Assembly: GCA_963921825.1 (NCBI GenBank)
Contig: OY997588.1
Location: forward strand, 82,465,043 to 82,529,042
Source: Erodium maritimum
Taxonomy: Eukaryota; Streptophyta; Magnoliopsida; Geraniales; Geraniaceae
Direction of reading: 5' to 3'
DNA length: 64,000 bases
Shown: positions 1 through 9,616 of the stretch, one piece after another
Position numbering within the stretch: the first letter of the stretch is position 1
How the letters are laid out: each line of letters starts with the position of its first letter
Notes under the pieces: generated by a model
Database searches by the model: none
Seen by the model: only the letters and a program-made list of their open reading frames with translations
Told to the model about the DNA's origin: nothing
Program-made: the position numbers and the translations under genes

Positions 1-867
1 GGTGGCCGGGGCTTCTCCCGAGCCCCCGGTCGCCGGAAAACGTTCAATCAAGCCTCCAACACCTCTAAAACGTCTCCAACAACTACCCCAACATCAAAAC
101 CACCTCAAACTAATAGTTTTACAAAAACCTAACTTCCAAAATTAGTCAAAACGAGAATCGGTTTGGGTATTACCGTAGAGGAAGACGAGGGGAAGACGAT
201 TGCTCCTTGTCTTGAGACGATCCAATGGTTCAATCTCTCCCAACACTAACCCTTTTCTCCTTCTCTCTTCTTCTTCTTCTTCTCCTTCTCTCTCTAAAAC
301 ACTCTCTTCTTTTCTATTTTAAACAACTAACTCATATTTTCTTTTCTTTTTTTCTTTTTAACCCAAAATGGCCGGCCACACTATGTCCACACATAGTTTC
401 CCCCCCCCCAAAACTAACACCACCACATAATGGACAAGTGTCAAGGTGGGTCCCACACCTTTTGGAAAATATCTACTTGATATTTTCCAATCAGATTCGC
501 GAAAAACAGACGTTTCGGGCCCCGAACGGGCACTTTTCCCAAGAATTTATGAAACTTGGCGGGCTACAAGGAAACGGCTCAACTAAGACCGCTGCGACGA
601 CGGCTAAGCTTTTTGGATTCAAAACGGTCCTCGAATGGACCAAAACGTCGCTCGGTTGACTTTTCCAGCGAAAAGTCAACTTTTCCCAAATTGATCAGAA
701 AGTTGCCCTGAGTCCCCCGAAACTCACTTTGGTTAATAACGGGGTCAAATTAAGTCTGGTATGACACTCGGGGTCATTTTAGGTTCACTTAACTACCAGT
801 CTTAAAAATTTTAAATTTTCCTGTTTTTCGCAGGTTTGACAGGCGTTGACCGAGAGTGGTTATTATA
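1..867 (-). mobile_element. Ty3 chromovirus LTR fragment, cut by window edge
   Basis: This matches the 5' third of the long LTRs at 6204-9402 and 22552-25594, read on the minus strand. It shares the GC-rich block near position 1, the CT-rich block near 250-300, the shared 'gggccccgaacgggcac' block near 518 and the terminal 'gttgaccgagagtggttatta'. The LTR should end in TACA; here the last bases are TATA, a probable point change. The left end lies outside the window, so a solo LTR and the edge of a full element cannot be told apart. It interrupts the MULE copy that follows. Confidence 0.85.
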
Positions 868-1623
868 TAATTCAATTATAAATCTAGTTTTCATAAAAAA
901 AACACGTGATGAGATGATAAAAATCATGATCAGTTTTGGAGAATTGGGTGATAAAACCAGGGTAAAGTGTTGATAAACCCAGAACAAAGTGTTGATAAAA
1001 ATTACTCATATATAATTTCTTTAAAAACCAGCCCCGAAATAAAAAAAATTCGTGCTTCAAAAAAACATGTGATGGGGGTGATAAAACACACGTAATTTGA
1101 ATGATAAACCTAGTGTTTAGTGTTGATAAAACTAGTATTCATAAAAAGCATGTGATGAAGTGATAAAATCATGATCAGTTTTGGAAAATGGGATGATAAA
1201 ACTAGTGTAAAGTGTTGATAAAACCAGTGTAAAAGTGTTGATAAATCTGGAGCAAAGTGTTGACAAAAATTACCCAGATTTTTTTATAAAAAAAATTCAA
1301 CCTCGAAATAATTTTTTTTCTTGCTTCAAAATATATTCATGATTGATATTGATTAAAAGCCCTTAAAAAAAACTAATGGCGCAAGTTTGAAGTCAATCGG
1401 AGTTCAAACAAAGGGGAAAAAATTAGATTAGTGAATTGGTTTAAAAAAGTAATATGATAATTTTACTAAAAAGCTCTTACCACTTACTAAAAAGTGATGT
1501 TTTTTCGCAATCAACAAGTCAACTACTCAATTGCATCGCATTCATCCATTCTTTAAATGGATGACTTAGATTGGTTCTCGCGGTTCCTACGTTAAAACAT
1601 GGTTCTCACCAGATTTCTCCTCT
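868..1623. mobile_element. Right half of a MULE-like TIR element (copy 1)
   Basis: This AT-rich stretch repeats the phrase 'gtgttgataaaactagtg' many times and matches the right part of the complete element at 17408-18776. It ends with the same terminus (GATTTCTCCTCT, the reverse complement of AGAGGAGAAATC). The left half is missing because the LTR ending at 867 abuts it, which suggests the LTR element inserted into or recombined with this copy. There is no coding capacity. The MULE assignment rests on the long TIRs and the imperfect 9-bp duplication of the other copy. Confidence 0.65.
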
Positions 1624-2699
1624 CCAACTAGGATATGAACACAGATTCTCATATAAACATTTATAAGGCTTATATCATCAAGCTAGATTCTCACATATTC
1701 AAGGTATTTTTTTTACCCCCTTAGTTCCTCCCCTGAACACATCAACACATATTTGTTGAACTCAAACAAACACATCAAATTAAGTTAATTAGCCAACCAC
1801 ATGATTCTTGCTGACTAGAAAAATTAGAATTTCAAGGTTTTAGAGAAACTCAAATACACAAATGAATGAAAAAATGTTAGACCCGAAAAAAACCCTAATA
1901 AAAAAATTCAACTTGAATTTTGATGAACAACCTCTCTTTTCACAGGCCATGCATAAAAAACATCAGCAACAAATAAAACCCAGAACGCACAAATCAGTAT
2001 CTTGTCTTCACAGAGCCGATATTCACATTTGCAGCTCAAAACGGGCCGATACGGTAACAAATTAACATTTCGACGCCCAAATTAAACCTTAATTCGATTA
2101 GGCAAATGCTGAACAAATATAAACAGAAATATGGTTGAACCAAAATGATGTATAAAATGGATACACTGAATTGTGACTGTTGAGACGAACAAAACCTGAA
2201 AAAATTCAATCTTTTGCAAGAATCGTCGAAGAGGGTCCTCCCACAGTTCGAAGGCTCTCCCAATCTCTATGCTTTGAATCGATGTGTCGTCCCAATCGAG
2301 ACAATCTATGGACCTGCATTTCCGTCCGAGTGTTTTCGTTGGTGCTGACTCGCTCCTTCTGTAACTTAGAAATCAGTTGAAGAAGGAAGCGCCAAAGGGT
2401 AGAGATGAAATGAGGTCAGTCACTTTGTGGGCTTTCAGATGACGGTTTAGGCCCATTTTGAAAAGCCGATTAATGGTCTTGGGCCTAACTTTTCAACCTC
2501 CTAAGCTAAACGTGTTTGGCCTGATTATCCAATATCCCTAACGTGCCAAATAGATTACTGGTCTTTCGAACTCGGTAATAAGTGGGTCTTGCTTTGTCTT
2601 TTGTGGTGTTTGTTTCTGTGGATGAAAAGGCTATTGAGAGCATATACAATGACTTGAGTGATAACCCCAAACATGACTCTCTCGTCGCTTCTCACGGAG
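1624..2699. other. Intergenic, no gene recognised
   Basis: This is AT-rich sequence with only short open frames (about 60-75 codons) on both strands. None resembles a known protein family. I see no RNA gene. The last few hundred bases are less AT-rich and may belong to the degraded receptor-kinase pseudogene that follows. Confidence 0.6.
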
Positions 2700-3091
2700 T
2701 TCGGTGATTGTCGGAGCCTCTTTAGCCTCTATGGGGCCATTGTCAACTTCTGGAGCTACCTACCAAATGTTTTCGGTTATTTCCCCAACCTAAGGTGATC
2801 GATTTCTCCTACAATCACTTTAGTGGTGCCATACCACACACCCTTGTTGCCCTTAGTGTCTCTCAATTTGTCCCACAACAATTTTTCTGGGCTGATTCCT
2901 CATTTCCATTCCCATCCGACCGAGTCGATTGTCCTGGATTATAATGTCTTACTTGTCCCATAATCCCTGTCCACTTTTGTGAAATCATTCAAAGAAGGTT
3001 CACTTATCGGTTTTACGGTGGCTATATGCATAATATTGATTTCAGTTGTCGGTTATTTCTGTTTCAATGTTGATGGAGGTGGAAGTGGAGG
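2700..3091 (+). pseudogene. LRR receptor-like kinase pseudogene fragment
   Basis: Frame-broken translation gives two leucine-rich repeat signatures: VIDFSYNHFSGAIP near 2800-2840 and SLNLSHNNFSGLIP near 2860-2905. After a short spacer comes a hydrophobic membrane segment, GSLIGFTVAICIILISVVGY, near 2998-3057. This order (last LRRs, spacer, transmembrane helix) is typical of plant LRR receptor kinases. The frame changes several times, there is an in-frame stop near 2960, and no kinase domain follows because a MITE begins at 3092. The parent gene cannot be named. Confidence 0.6.
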
Positions 3092-3339
3092 CAGAGGTGG
3101 ATCTAGGATTATAATTTAGGGTATGCCATCGATCATTACTAAATGCGGTACAAAATAAATGGAAATGACATTCATATGCAATATACGTGCAAACCACGTG
3201 CAAACTTCGTGCAAGAAAGATCTTAAAATGGCTATAACCTTTTCATACGAACTCCGATTTAGACCCGTATGATATCAAATCGAAGGCAACTGAAAAGTAT
3301 ACGATTGTAATACCCTATACCCCTCTAAATCCGCCCCTG
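3092..3339. mobile_element. hAT-type MITE, 248 bp
   Basis: The left end reads CAGAGGTGGATCTAGGATTA. The right end, reverse complemented, reads CAGGGGCGGATTTAGAGG, giving imperfect terminal inverted repeats of about 30 bp with the CAG start typical of plant hAT MITEs. The 8-bp flanks AGTGGAGG and AGTATAGT match at only part of their positions, so the target duplication is weak and the copy is probably old. It has no coding capacity and sits just downstream of the membrane segment of the receptor-kinase pseudogene. Confidence 0.6.
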
Positions 3340-3950
3340 AGTATAGTTGTACATCAACAATGGTTCCAGAAATTAACGAAATTGATATGAATTATCTTCC
3401 CCGAAACATTATAAAACAAATAAACAAATTCTATCAACTAATCTGAATCACACACACACAAAAACACTTGATATGGGCTAAATCGAGTGAAACATGGTTG
3501 AGGGATCGTAGGAGGTTTCAGCTGAACTCACAAATTGTTAATTTGGAACAAATGAGAAAACAAAAGAAAATGAAATGAAGTAACTTTACAGCGAAATCGG
3601 TGGTGACGAGTGGAACGGTAGCGGGAGAAGAGAACGGCGGCGAGAAGAAGCGGTGACGTCTCTTCAACGATGGCCAATGAGATCGAAAGAGCACAAGACT
3701 TTATTAGCTATTAGATGTGAAAAAGAAATGCAACAGTTCTGGTTATAGGGCTGCGAGGCCCTCTTCATAAAATTGGGACGCCTGGTCTGTTATTAACTTT
3801 AGCCCAAACACTTACTGAATTATTGAAATATTTTATTTTTGTATTTCCCATAATTAGTGAGGTTAGTATCAAGGGGTAATTACGTCTAGGTGCACTTAAT
3901 TATTCAGATGTGCACCTAATTATTATGGATGTTCACCTATCTATATCTAA
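3340..3950. other. Intergenic sequence left of the Helitron
   Basis: No gene is visible. A purine-rich patch near 3585-3680 resembles an untranslated leader on the minus strand but has no supported frame. At 3873 a GGGGTAATTACGTCTAGG motif resembles the terminal repeats of the TIR element at 26262-29934, so part of a related element may have been split by the Helitron at 3951. Confidence 0.45.
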
Positions 3951-3985
3951 CTAGGTTCATGCACCGCGCATTGCGTGATGCTTGT
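3951..3985 (-). other. Helitron 3' terminus with hairpin and CTAG
   Basis: On the plus strand the bases at 3961-3981 (GCACCGCGCATTGCGTGATG and the next C) form an imperfect palindrome with about ten paired positions, one mismatch and one G-T pair. About six bases separate it from CTAG at 3951-3954. Helitrons end with a hairpin about 10 bp before CTRR, so this is the termination signal of the minus-strand element. Confidence 0.7.
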
Positions 3986-5669
3986 TGTAATACTTCATCT
4001 TTGAAACAACATGATTGAAAACGTGTTTCTATTAATACAGACATCGTTTAAAATATATTACTTATTAGCATTCAACAAAAAAACATAAGACAAACAAAAA
4101 ACTTTAGAAACTATATTATCGTTGTTTTAAGATAAACTCTACAATAAAATTATAAATAAAACAACTTAGGAAATGATATGTAATTATTTAAGAGAAACTC
4201 ATCTAGAGAGAAAAACATAAGATATACCAGATTTCAGTGTTTACATGAGCAGAACCCGCCTCTAAACTCCCTAATAAACCTTCAAAAATCAATCACAGTC
4301 CTTATACCATATATAAAACCAATTACTATAAATATAGATGTGTCAATCCATGAGGTATGTTCTAAACCTTTCTTTTCTCTCTAAAAAGCCTTCTCTCCAA
4401 AAACCGCCGCCTCCCTCGTTTACGGCCTCGCCGGTGACGGACTCGGCTGTGGCTGGGATCGTTGTCGGTGAGGAGCTCTTCTATCCTTCTTCCCCCCCCC
4501 CCCTTTCCTCCTCCTTCCTTATCCTTCTTCCCTTCTCCCATTCTGGTCCGTTTCCTGCTTCTAGGAGAGGTTTGCTCGTCGGCAGTTGTTAGTCCCGGGC
4601 AGTTCGCTTCGCTCGCCGGAGTCGGGGCTTCATGCAGTCACCAGAGCAGATCCGTTGTACGTCTCGCTGGAGCTTTGTGTAGGTGGGACTTTATGCTGAT
4701 TCCTCGCCGGAACTCCTCTTCCTTCTCGGACTGAAGCTGGTCGGGATGGGGGTGGCTCGTCTGGTTTTGGGTGATGCCTGCTGGCTCGGGTAAGGTGATG
4801 CGGATATGGGTTCGGGTCGGGCGGGTAGGGTTTGGGCTGGGTCCGGGCCTAGTCCGGGTCTGGGGCTGGGCCGGGCCTGGTCTTGACCTGGGCCTATCCG
4901 GGTCAGATCCAAATCTGCTCCTGATTCGGGTCAGATCCAAGCCCGGGTCGGATTCGAGCACAGTTCGGTTTTTAGTGTTGTCCTCAGTTTTGCGGTTCTC
5001 CTGAGTTCATCTCGGTAATCCCTTAGAGCAGTGATTGGGGGTGCTTCGGAGGTGAGCGACAGATCTACTCTTTGAAGTAGGCTATGATCTCCGATTGTGT
5101 TGGCCTTCGGAGTAGTCAGCTCCTATAGATCTGTTTCTTGCGGTGGTGGTGGCAGTGGTGCTTCTTGCGGCTTTTTAGCAGTGACTCATTTCAGATCTGG
5201 TCGTGGGATGCTTTCTCCAACTGTTTGGGTGCAGATTGTTGCGGATCTAGTTCGGTCGAGTTGGAAGGTTCGTTTTAAGGTGCCTGCCTGGTCTCTTCCG
5301 TTGCAGTATTGCTGAGGTGGTGCGTCTTTCGGATTTCTGGAGGTGTCTAGTTCTAGCTCTGGTCGTGGGACGCGTTTCTTCATCCTTCTGGGTTTAGATC
5401 GTTGCGGAGCTGCTCCTTCTGCCTCTGGTTGTTCGTCTGGTTGTCCGATGTTTTGCTTCAGATTCGGTTGTGGGACGCGTTTCTTCATCCTCCCTAGTGT
5501 TGATCGTCGTGGGTCTAGCGGATCATCGTGGTTTGATTCTGGTATAATTCTTTCGTCAACCTAATTTTTGTATCCCCGCATGGCCCTTTTATCGATCTGT
5601 TTGAATTGCATATGCTTCCTTCCACATTTTTGGTAAGGATTTTCCGGTATAAGGTGTTGGCCGCCGGTG

Positions 5670-6008
5670 TGTAATAACCACTCCCGGTCAACGCCAGTCA
5701 AACCTGCGAAAAACAGGAAAATTTAAAAAAATCTAAGCAGACACTTGAATGAACCTAAATTTGACCCCGAGGGTCATACCGGACTTAAGTTGACCCCGAT
5801 ATCGACCAAAGTGAGTTCCGAGGGATTCAGGGCAACTTTCTGACCAATTTGGGAAATGTTGACTTTTCGTTGGAAAAGTCAACCGAGCGACGTTTTGGTC
5901 CATTCGAGGACCGTTTTGGATCCAAAAAGCTTAGCCGTCATCGCAGCGATCTTAGTTGAGCTGTTTCCTTGTAGCCCGTGAAGTTTCATAATTTCTTGGA
6001 AAAAGTGC
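5670..6008 (+). repeat. Truncated 5' LTR
   Basis: The first 339 bp match the start of the 3' LTR at 9617, including 'accactcccggtcaacgcc', the paired 'gtcaac' blocks near 5866-5882 and 'gtttccttgtagcccgtgaa'. It stops at 'aaaaagtgc', where the SINE begins. The remaining 2.6 kb of the LTR and its primer-binding site are missing. Confidence 0.85.
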
Positions 6009-6194
6009 AGCTCAATTGGTGATAACATCACTCAAGGAAATGCTATAAAGGGTAAGGTCTTGGGTTCAAGTTTCACCAACAACCTAGGTTGGTATTTGTC
6101 TATGGACAGTACACCAGAGGGGTTGGGGTGTATTGGCCTGCAGACCTAACATCGCCGCGCGTGGGGCCCGGGTCTGGCACGGCGGGATGTTACA
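6009..6194 (+). mobile_element. tRNA-derived SINE
   Basis: An A-box-like AGCTCAATTGGTGATAAC lies near 6009-6026 and a B-box-like GGGTTCAAGTTTC near 6063-6075, the spacing of an RNA polymerase III promoter of tRNA origin. The unit ends in an A-rich tail and is flanked by a 9-bp repeat AAAAAGTGC (6000-6008 and 6195-6203), consistent with SINE retroposition into the LTR. The tRNA-like head does not fold as a full tRNA, so this is not a tRNA gene. The SINE family is not identified. Confidence 0.65.
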
Positions 6195-6203
6195 AAAAAG
6201 TGC

Positions 6204-9200
6204 TGTCACGCCCCAATTTCAGTAAACCGAACTCAGGACGCGAATGTTTAAAACAATAAAATATTTGAAACCTGTTTTGAATAAACACTTTGAGATTACC
6301 ATTTAGTTAATCAAAATAATATTTATAACTCCAAAAACATCCCAACAAATGGACAAAGTACATGGTATCCGTCACTAGACTCAAAAGATAAAACCCAAAC
6401 TCCGCTCCTAGCTCCTCAAGCTTCGAGAGCTCACCTAGTCCATCCTGCGGCCAGTACCTGTAGGAAAAGCAGCTAGGGGTGAGCGTTCGCTCACCACCAC
6501 GGATAACAGACTGACTACGACATACTTAGCAGACAATGCCGGTAACACCAACAACAAACTCAATTCAGGGAACCACTATCCCCAACTCAGGTAACCCGCT
6601 TGACACACCACCGATACTTTCCTCAACCGACTCAACACTCGGACTCGTAATGTAGACCCGACACAACTATTGACGACCTCCTCCAAAGACACGACAGATA
6701 ATTACGCAACACCAAACAAGATCACAAATGATCGCACGCCAAACAAGATCACAAAGGATCGCATTCCTGTCAGCTGCTTAGTGCCGGTTGCTAACCGGCT
6801 GGGCTCGAGCCTGCCCCACGCGTTTTACCTATCACTGTCAGGCTCCATGCGGTCGACCTGTTAGCGATAAACCGAGCTACTTTTCCGATAGCTAGTCGGA
6901 AGGGGAGCTGCCCTCTCACCGCCTAAAAACGCTCACAACCTACCGAGACTTGAACTTGGGTCAGGCTAGCCAAAGAACTCTCGCAACTTACCGATCCCTG
7001 TCAGGTAAGCCAGCCAAATCCACACCACTTCCCGACACAAAGTCGGCTCACTAATCTCGGGCAAACACAATCACAATCACAAGCAAGGTTCAACAAACAG
7101 CAACAAGACCAGTTCAACACTCCACAGGCACTCATGGCCACCCAAGACACACCGACACTAACTCACGGGCTCAACAGACCCACGGGCACTCACGGTCACC
7201 CAAGACACACCAACAGTAACTCACGGGCTCAACAACCCCACGGGCACTCACGGCCTCCCAAGACACACCAACAGTAACTCACGGGTTCAACAACCCCACG
7301 GGCACTCACGGCCTCTCAAGACACACCAACAGTAACTCACGGGCTCAACAACCCCACGGGCACTCATGGCCACCCAAGACACACCAACAGTAACGACACG
7401 GGTTCAACAACCCCACGACACTCATGGCCACCCAAGACACACCCACAGGAAAGACATGGGTTCAACAACCTCACGGGCACTCATGGCCACCCAAGACACC
7501 AACAGTAAAACACGGGCTCTCATGGCCACCCAAGACACAACAGTAAAGTACGGGCTCTCATGGCCACTCAAGACACAACAGTAAAGTACGGGCTTTCATG
7601 GCCACCCAAGACACAAATTACACAAACAACCTCCGGGCATAACCAATGCCTCCAGCAGTCCTAATATCAACAGTTTCACAATCAACCTCCGGGCATGGTC
7701 ATATGCCTCCAGTAATTCTAACATCGATAAGTTCTCTGCTCCTATGACACTACTAAGTGTCACATGCATTTCCAATCTTCGATAACCTACTTAACCCACG
7801 ACACCCCAAGTGTCACATGCATTCCTAATATTCGATAACCTACTTAACCCACGACACCCAAGTGTCACATGCAATTCTACTGTTAACTTTCCCTAGTCAG
7901 GACCGAGATCCGGCTACTTTTCCCTACCTCGTATGTTTTCTCCAAAAGCTAACCAACAAGATCCGGCGTGATCTCAGTCACTCGCCTAACTTTCCTTTCC
8001 CTCGGTCTGCAGCACGATCTAATAAGACCACAATTTAAATACTTGTAAGTTCGCAGACACAAACTGGAATTTAATAAACTTGACGCCCAAAGGTAACCCC
8101 GACAATGTCGATCACTCCCAAACTTCCCAATTACTCGACATTGTCGATAATGGACCCAGAAAAGCCCGATTCGCCCGACATGGCGAATCTGCTCGGGTTT
8201 TGGAAACGCCCTTCTGGGCTCTGAAAATTCCCGTTTTCGTTTCTACGGTCTTAGAATAATTCAAGGGTTCCTAGGCACTCGACGGAATCGAATTCCGACT
8301 TCCGAGTCATTTAATTAACGTTTAAAGTTTCTAAACCCGTCAATTACAACTTTCACAATTTAATTGCAAATTTCGATCCGGTTATAGATAAATGATTCGG
8401 GGAACGTTCTAAACCACCCGAACATAAAACCCGAGCATGTGGGCCCCACCCGGCCCAACTTGGCCGTTGGTTGCTAGGGTTCAAGTGGGCCCGGCCCACC
8501 ATGGTGGTGACCGGCCCTAGCTCCGGCCAGCCATCCCATGGCTGGCCGGCCACCCCCTATAGTGGCCGGAGCTCCCCCCGAGCTCTCGGTCACCGGAAAA
8601 CGTCCCCCTTCACCTCCAAACGTCTCCAACAATTCCCCAACCTCAATACAACCCTAAACTAATAGTTTCAATCCAAAACCTAATTTTAGAAATTGACAAA
8701 ACGAAGATCGGTTTGGTGATTACCGTAGAGGAAGACGAGGTGAGCTTGAATCTTTGAACTTTGAGACGATCCAAGGGTTAGATGACGTGAATAGTGGCAA
8801 GAAACCCTAACTTTTCCCTTTTCTCTCTTCTTCTCCTTCTCCTTCTCTCTCTAAACCTTCTTCTCTTTTTTTTCTATTTTTTTTTCTCTTTCTAAAAGTG
8901 GTGGCCGAACCCCCCTTTAGTATCCTCTTCAATTTCCCCCCAAACCTAACACCACCACTTGTTTGACAAGTGGAAAGGTGGGTCCCACACCTTTTTGGCA
9001 AAATATCTCCTAGATATTTTACAATCAGATTCGCGAAATTCGGACGTTTCGGGCCCCGAACGGGCACCTTTTCCAAGAAACTACGAAACTTCACGGGCTA
9101 TAAGAAAACGGCTCAACTAAGACCGCTGCAATGACGGCTAAGCTTTTTGGATCCAAAACGGTCCTCGAATGGACCAAAACGTCGCTCGGTTGACTTTTAC

Positions 9201-9402
9201 AACGAAAAGTCAACATTTCCCAAATTGATCAGAAAGTTGCCCTGAGTCCTCCGGAACTCACTTTGGTCGATAACAGGGTCAACTTATGTCCGGTATGACC
9301 CTCGGGGTCAAATTTAGGTTCATTTAAGTGTTTGCTTAAAAAAATTTAAATTTTCCTGTTTTTCGCAGATTTGACTGGCGTTGACTGGGAGTGGTTATTA
9401 CA
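6204..9402 (-). repeat. Full-length LTR in inverted orientation inside the chromovirus
   Basis: Read on the minus strand it starts TGTAATAACC (9402 leftwards) and ends TGACA (6204), the same termini as the 3' LTR at 9617-12527. All the internal blocks are in mirrored order. It is about 3.2 kb, longer than the 2.9-kb 3' LTR, partly because of a longer tandem array at about 7110-7620. The 5-bp flanks are AGTGC on the left and CCTAT on the right. They do not match, so a simple solo-LTR insertion with preserved ends is not supported. Confidence 0.85.
7110..7620 (-). repeat. Tandem repeat array within the LTR
   Basis: Units of about 57-60 bp and shorter units of about 38 bp share the core 'gtgtcttgggtggccatgag' on the minus strand. 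The same array occurs at 11363-11640 and 23440-23905 in the other LTR copies, with different numbers and mixes of long and short units. It creates spurious open frames, for example at 7366-7584. Confidence 0.85.
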
Positions 9403-9614
9403 CCTATGAGGAGAAGCCGGTTCGGATCATGGACACACGGGAGCAGGTCCCACGTGGCAAGATTATCCGCCTGGTACGAGTACAGTGGAAACATCACGGG
9501 GCTGAGTCGACTTGGGAACGCGAGGACGAGGTTCGCACGAAGTACCCCGACTTGTTCGACTCCCGAGGTACGTCTGTTTTAAATTTCACGGACGAAATTC
9601 CTTTAAGGGGGTAG
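9403..9614 (+). pseudogene. Chromodomain tail of Ty3 polyprotein
   Basis: The translation runs from YEEKPVRIMDTREQ through KIIRLVRVQWKHHG and AESTWEREDEV to YPDLF, ending at a TAG (9612-9614) two bases before the 3' LTR. This is the C-terminal chromodomain that plant chromoviruses carry after the integrase, thought to direct integration to particular chromatin. The aromatic and acidic positions (Y, W, W...E) are present. Everything upstream in pol has been lost; the frame enters directly from the inverted LTR. It marks the element as a chromovirus read on the plus strand. Confidence 0.85.
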
Positions 9615-9616
9615 AC

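Noticed and set aside
4338..5564. Several overlapping open frames in GC-rich sequence on both strands
   Set aside because: They overlap in several frames, are low in complexity (Ser/Pro or Gly/Arg runs), and lie in the GC-rich half of a retroposon. No domain is recognisable.
6009..6080. Possible tRNA gene
   Set aside because: Only A-box-like and B-box-like motifs are present; there is no full cloverleaf, and the A-rich tail and flanking duplication show a SINE.
7110..7620. Regularly spaced repeats that could suggest a CRISPR array
   Set aside because: Units are imperfect, of two lengths, contiguous without unique spacers, and recur in homologous LTRs of a plant chromovirus.
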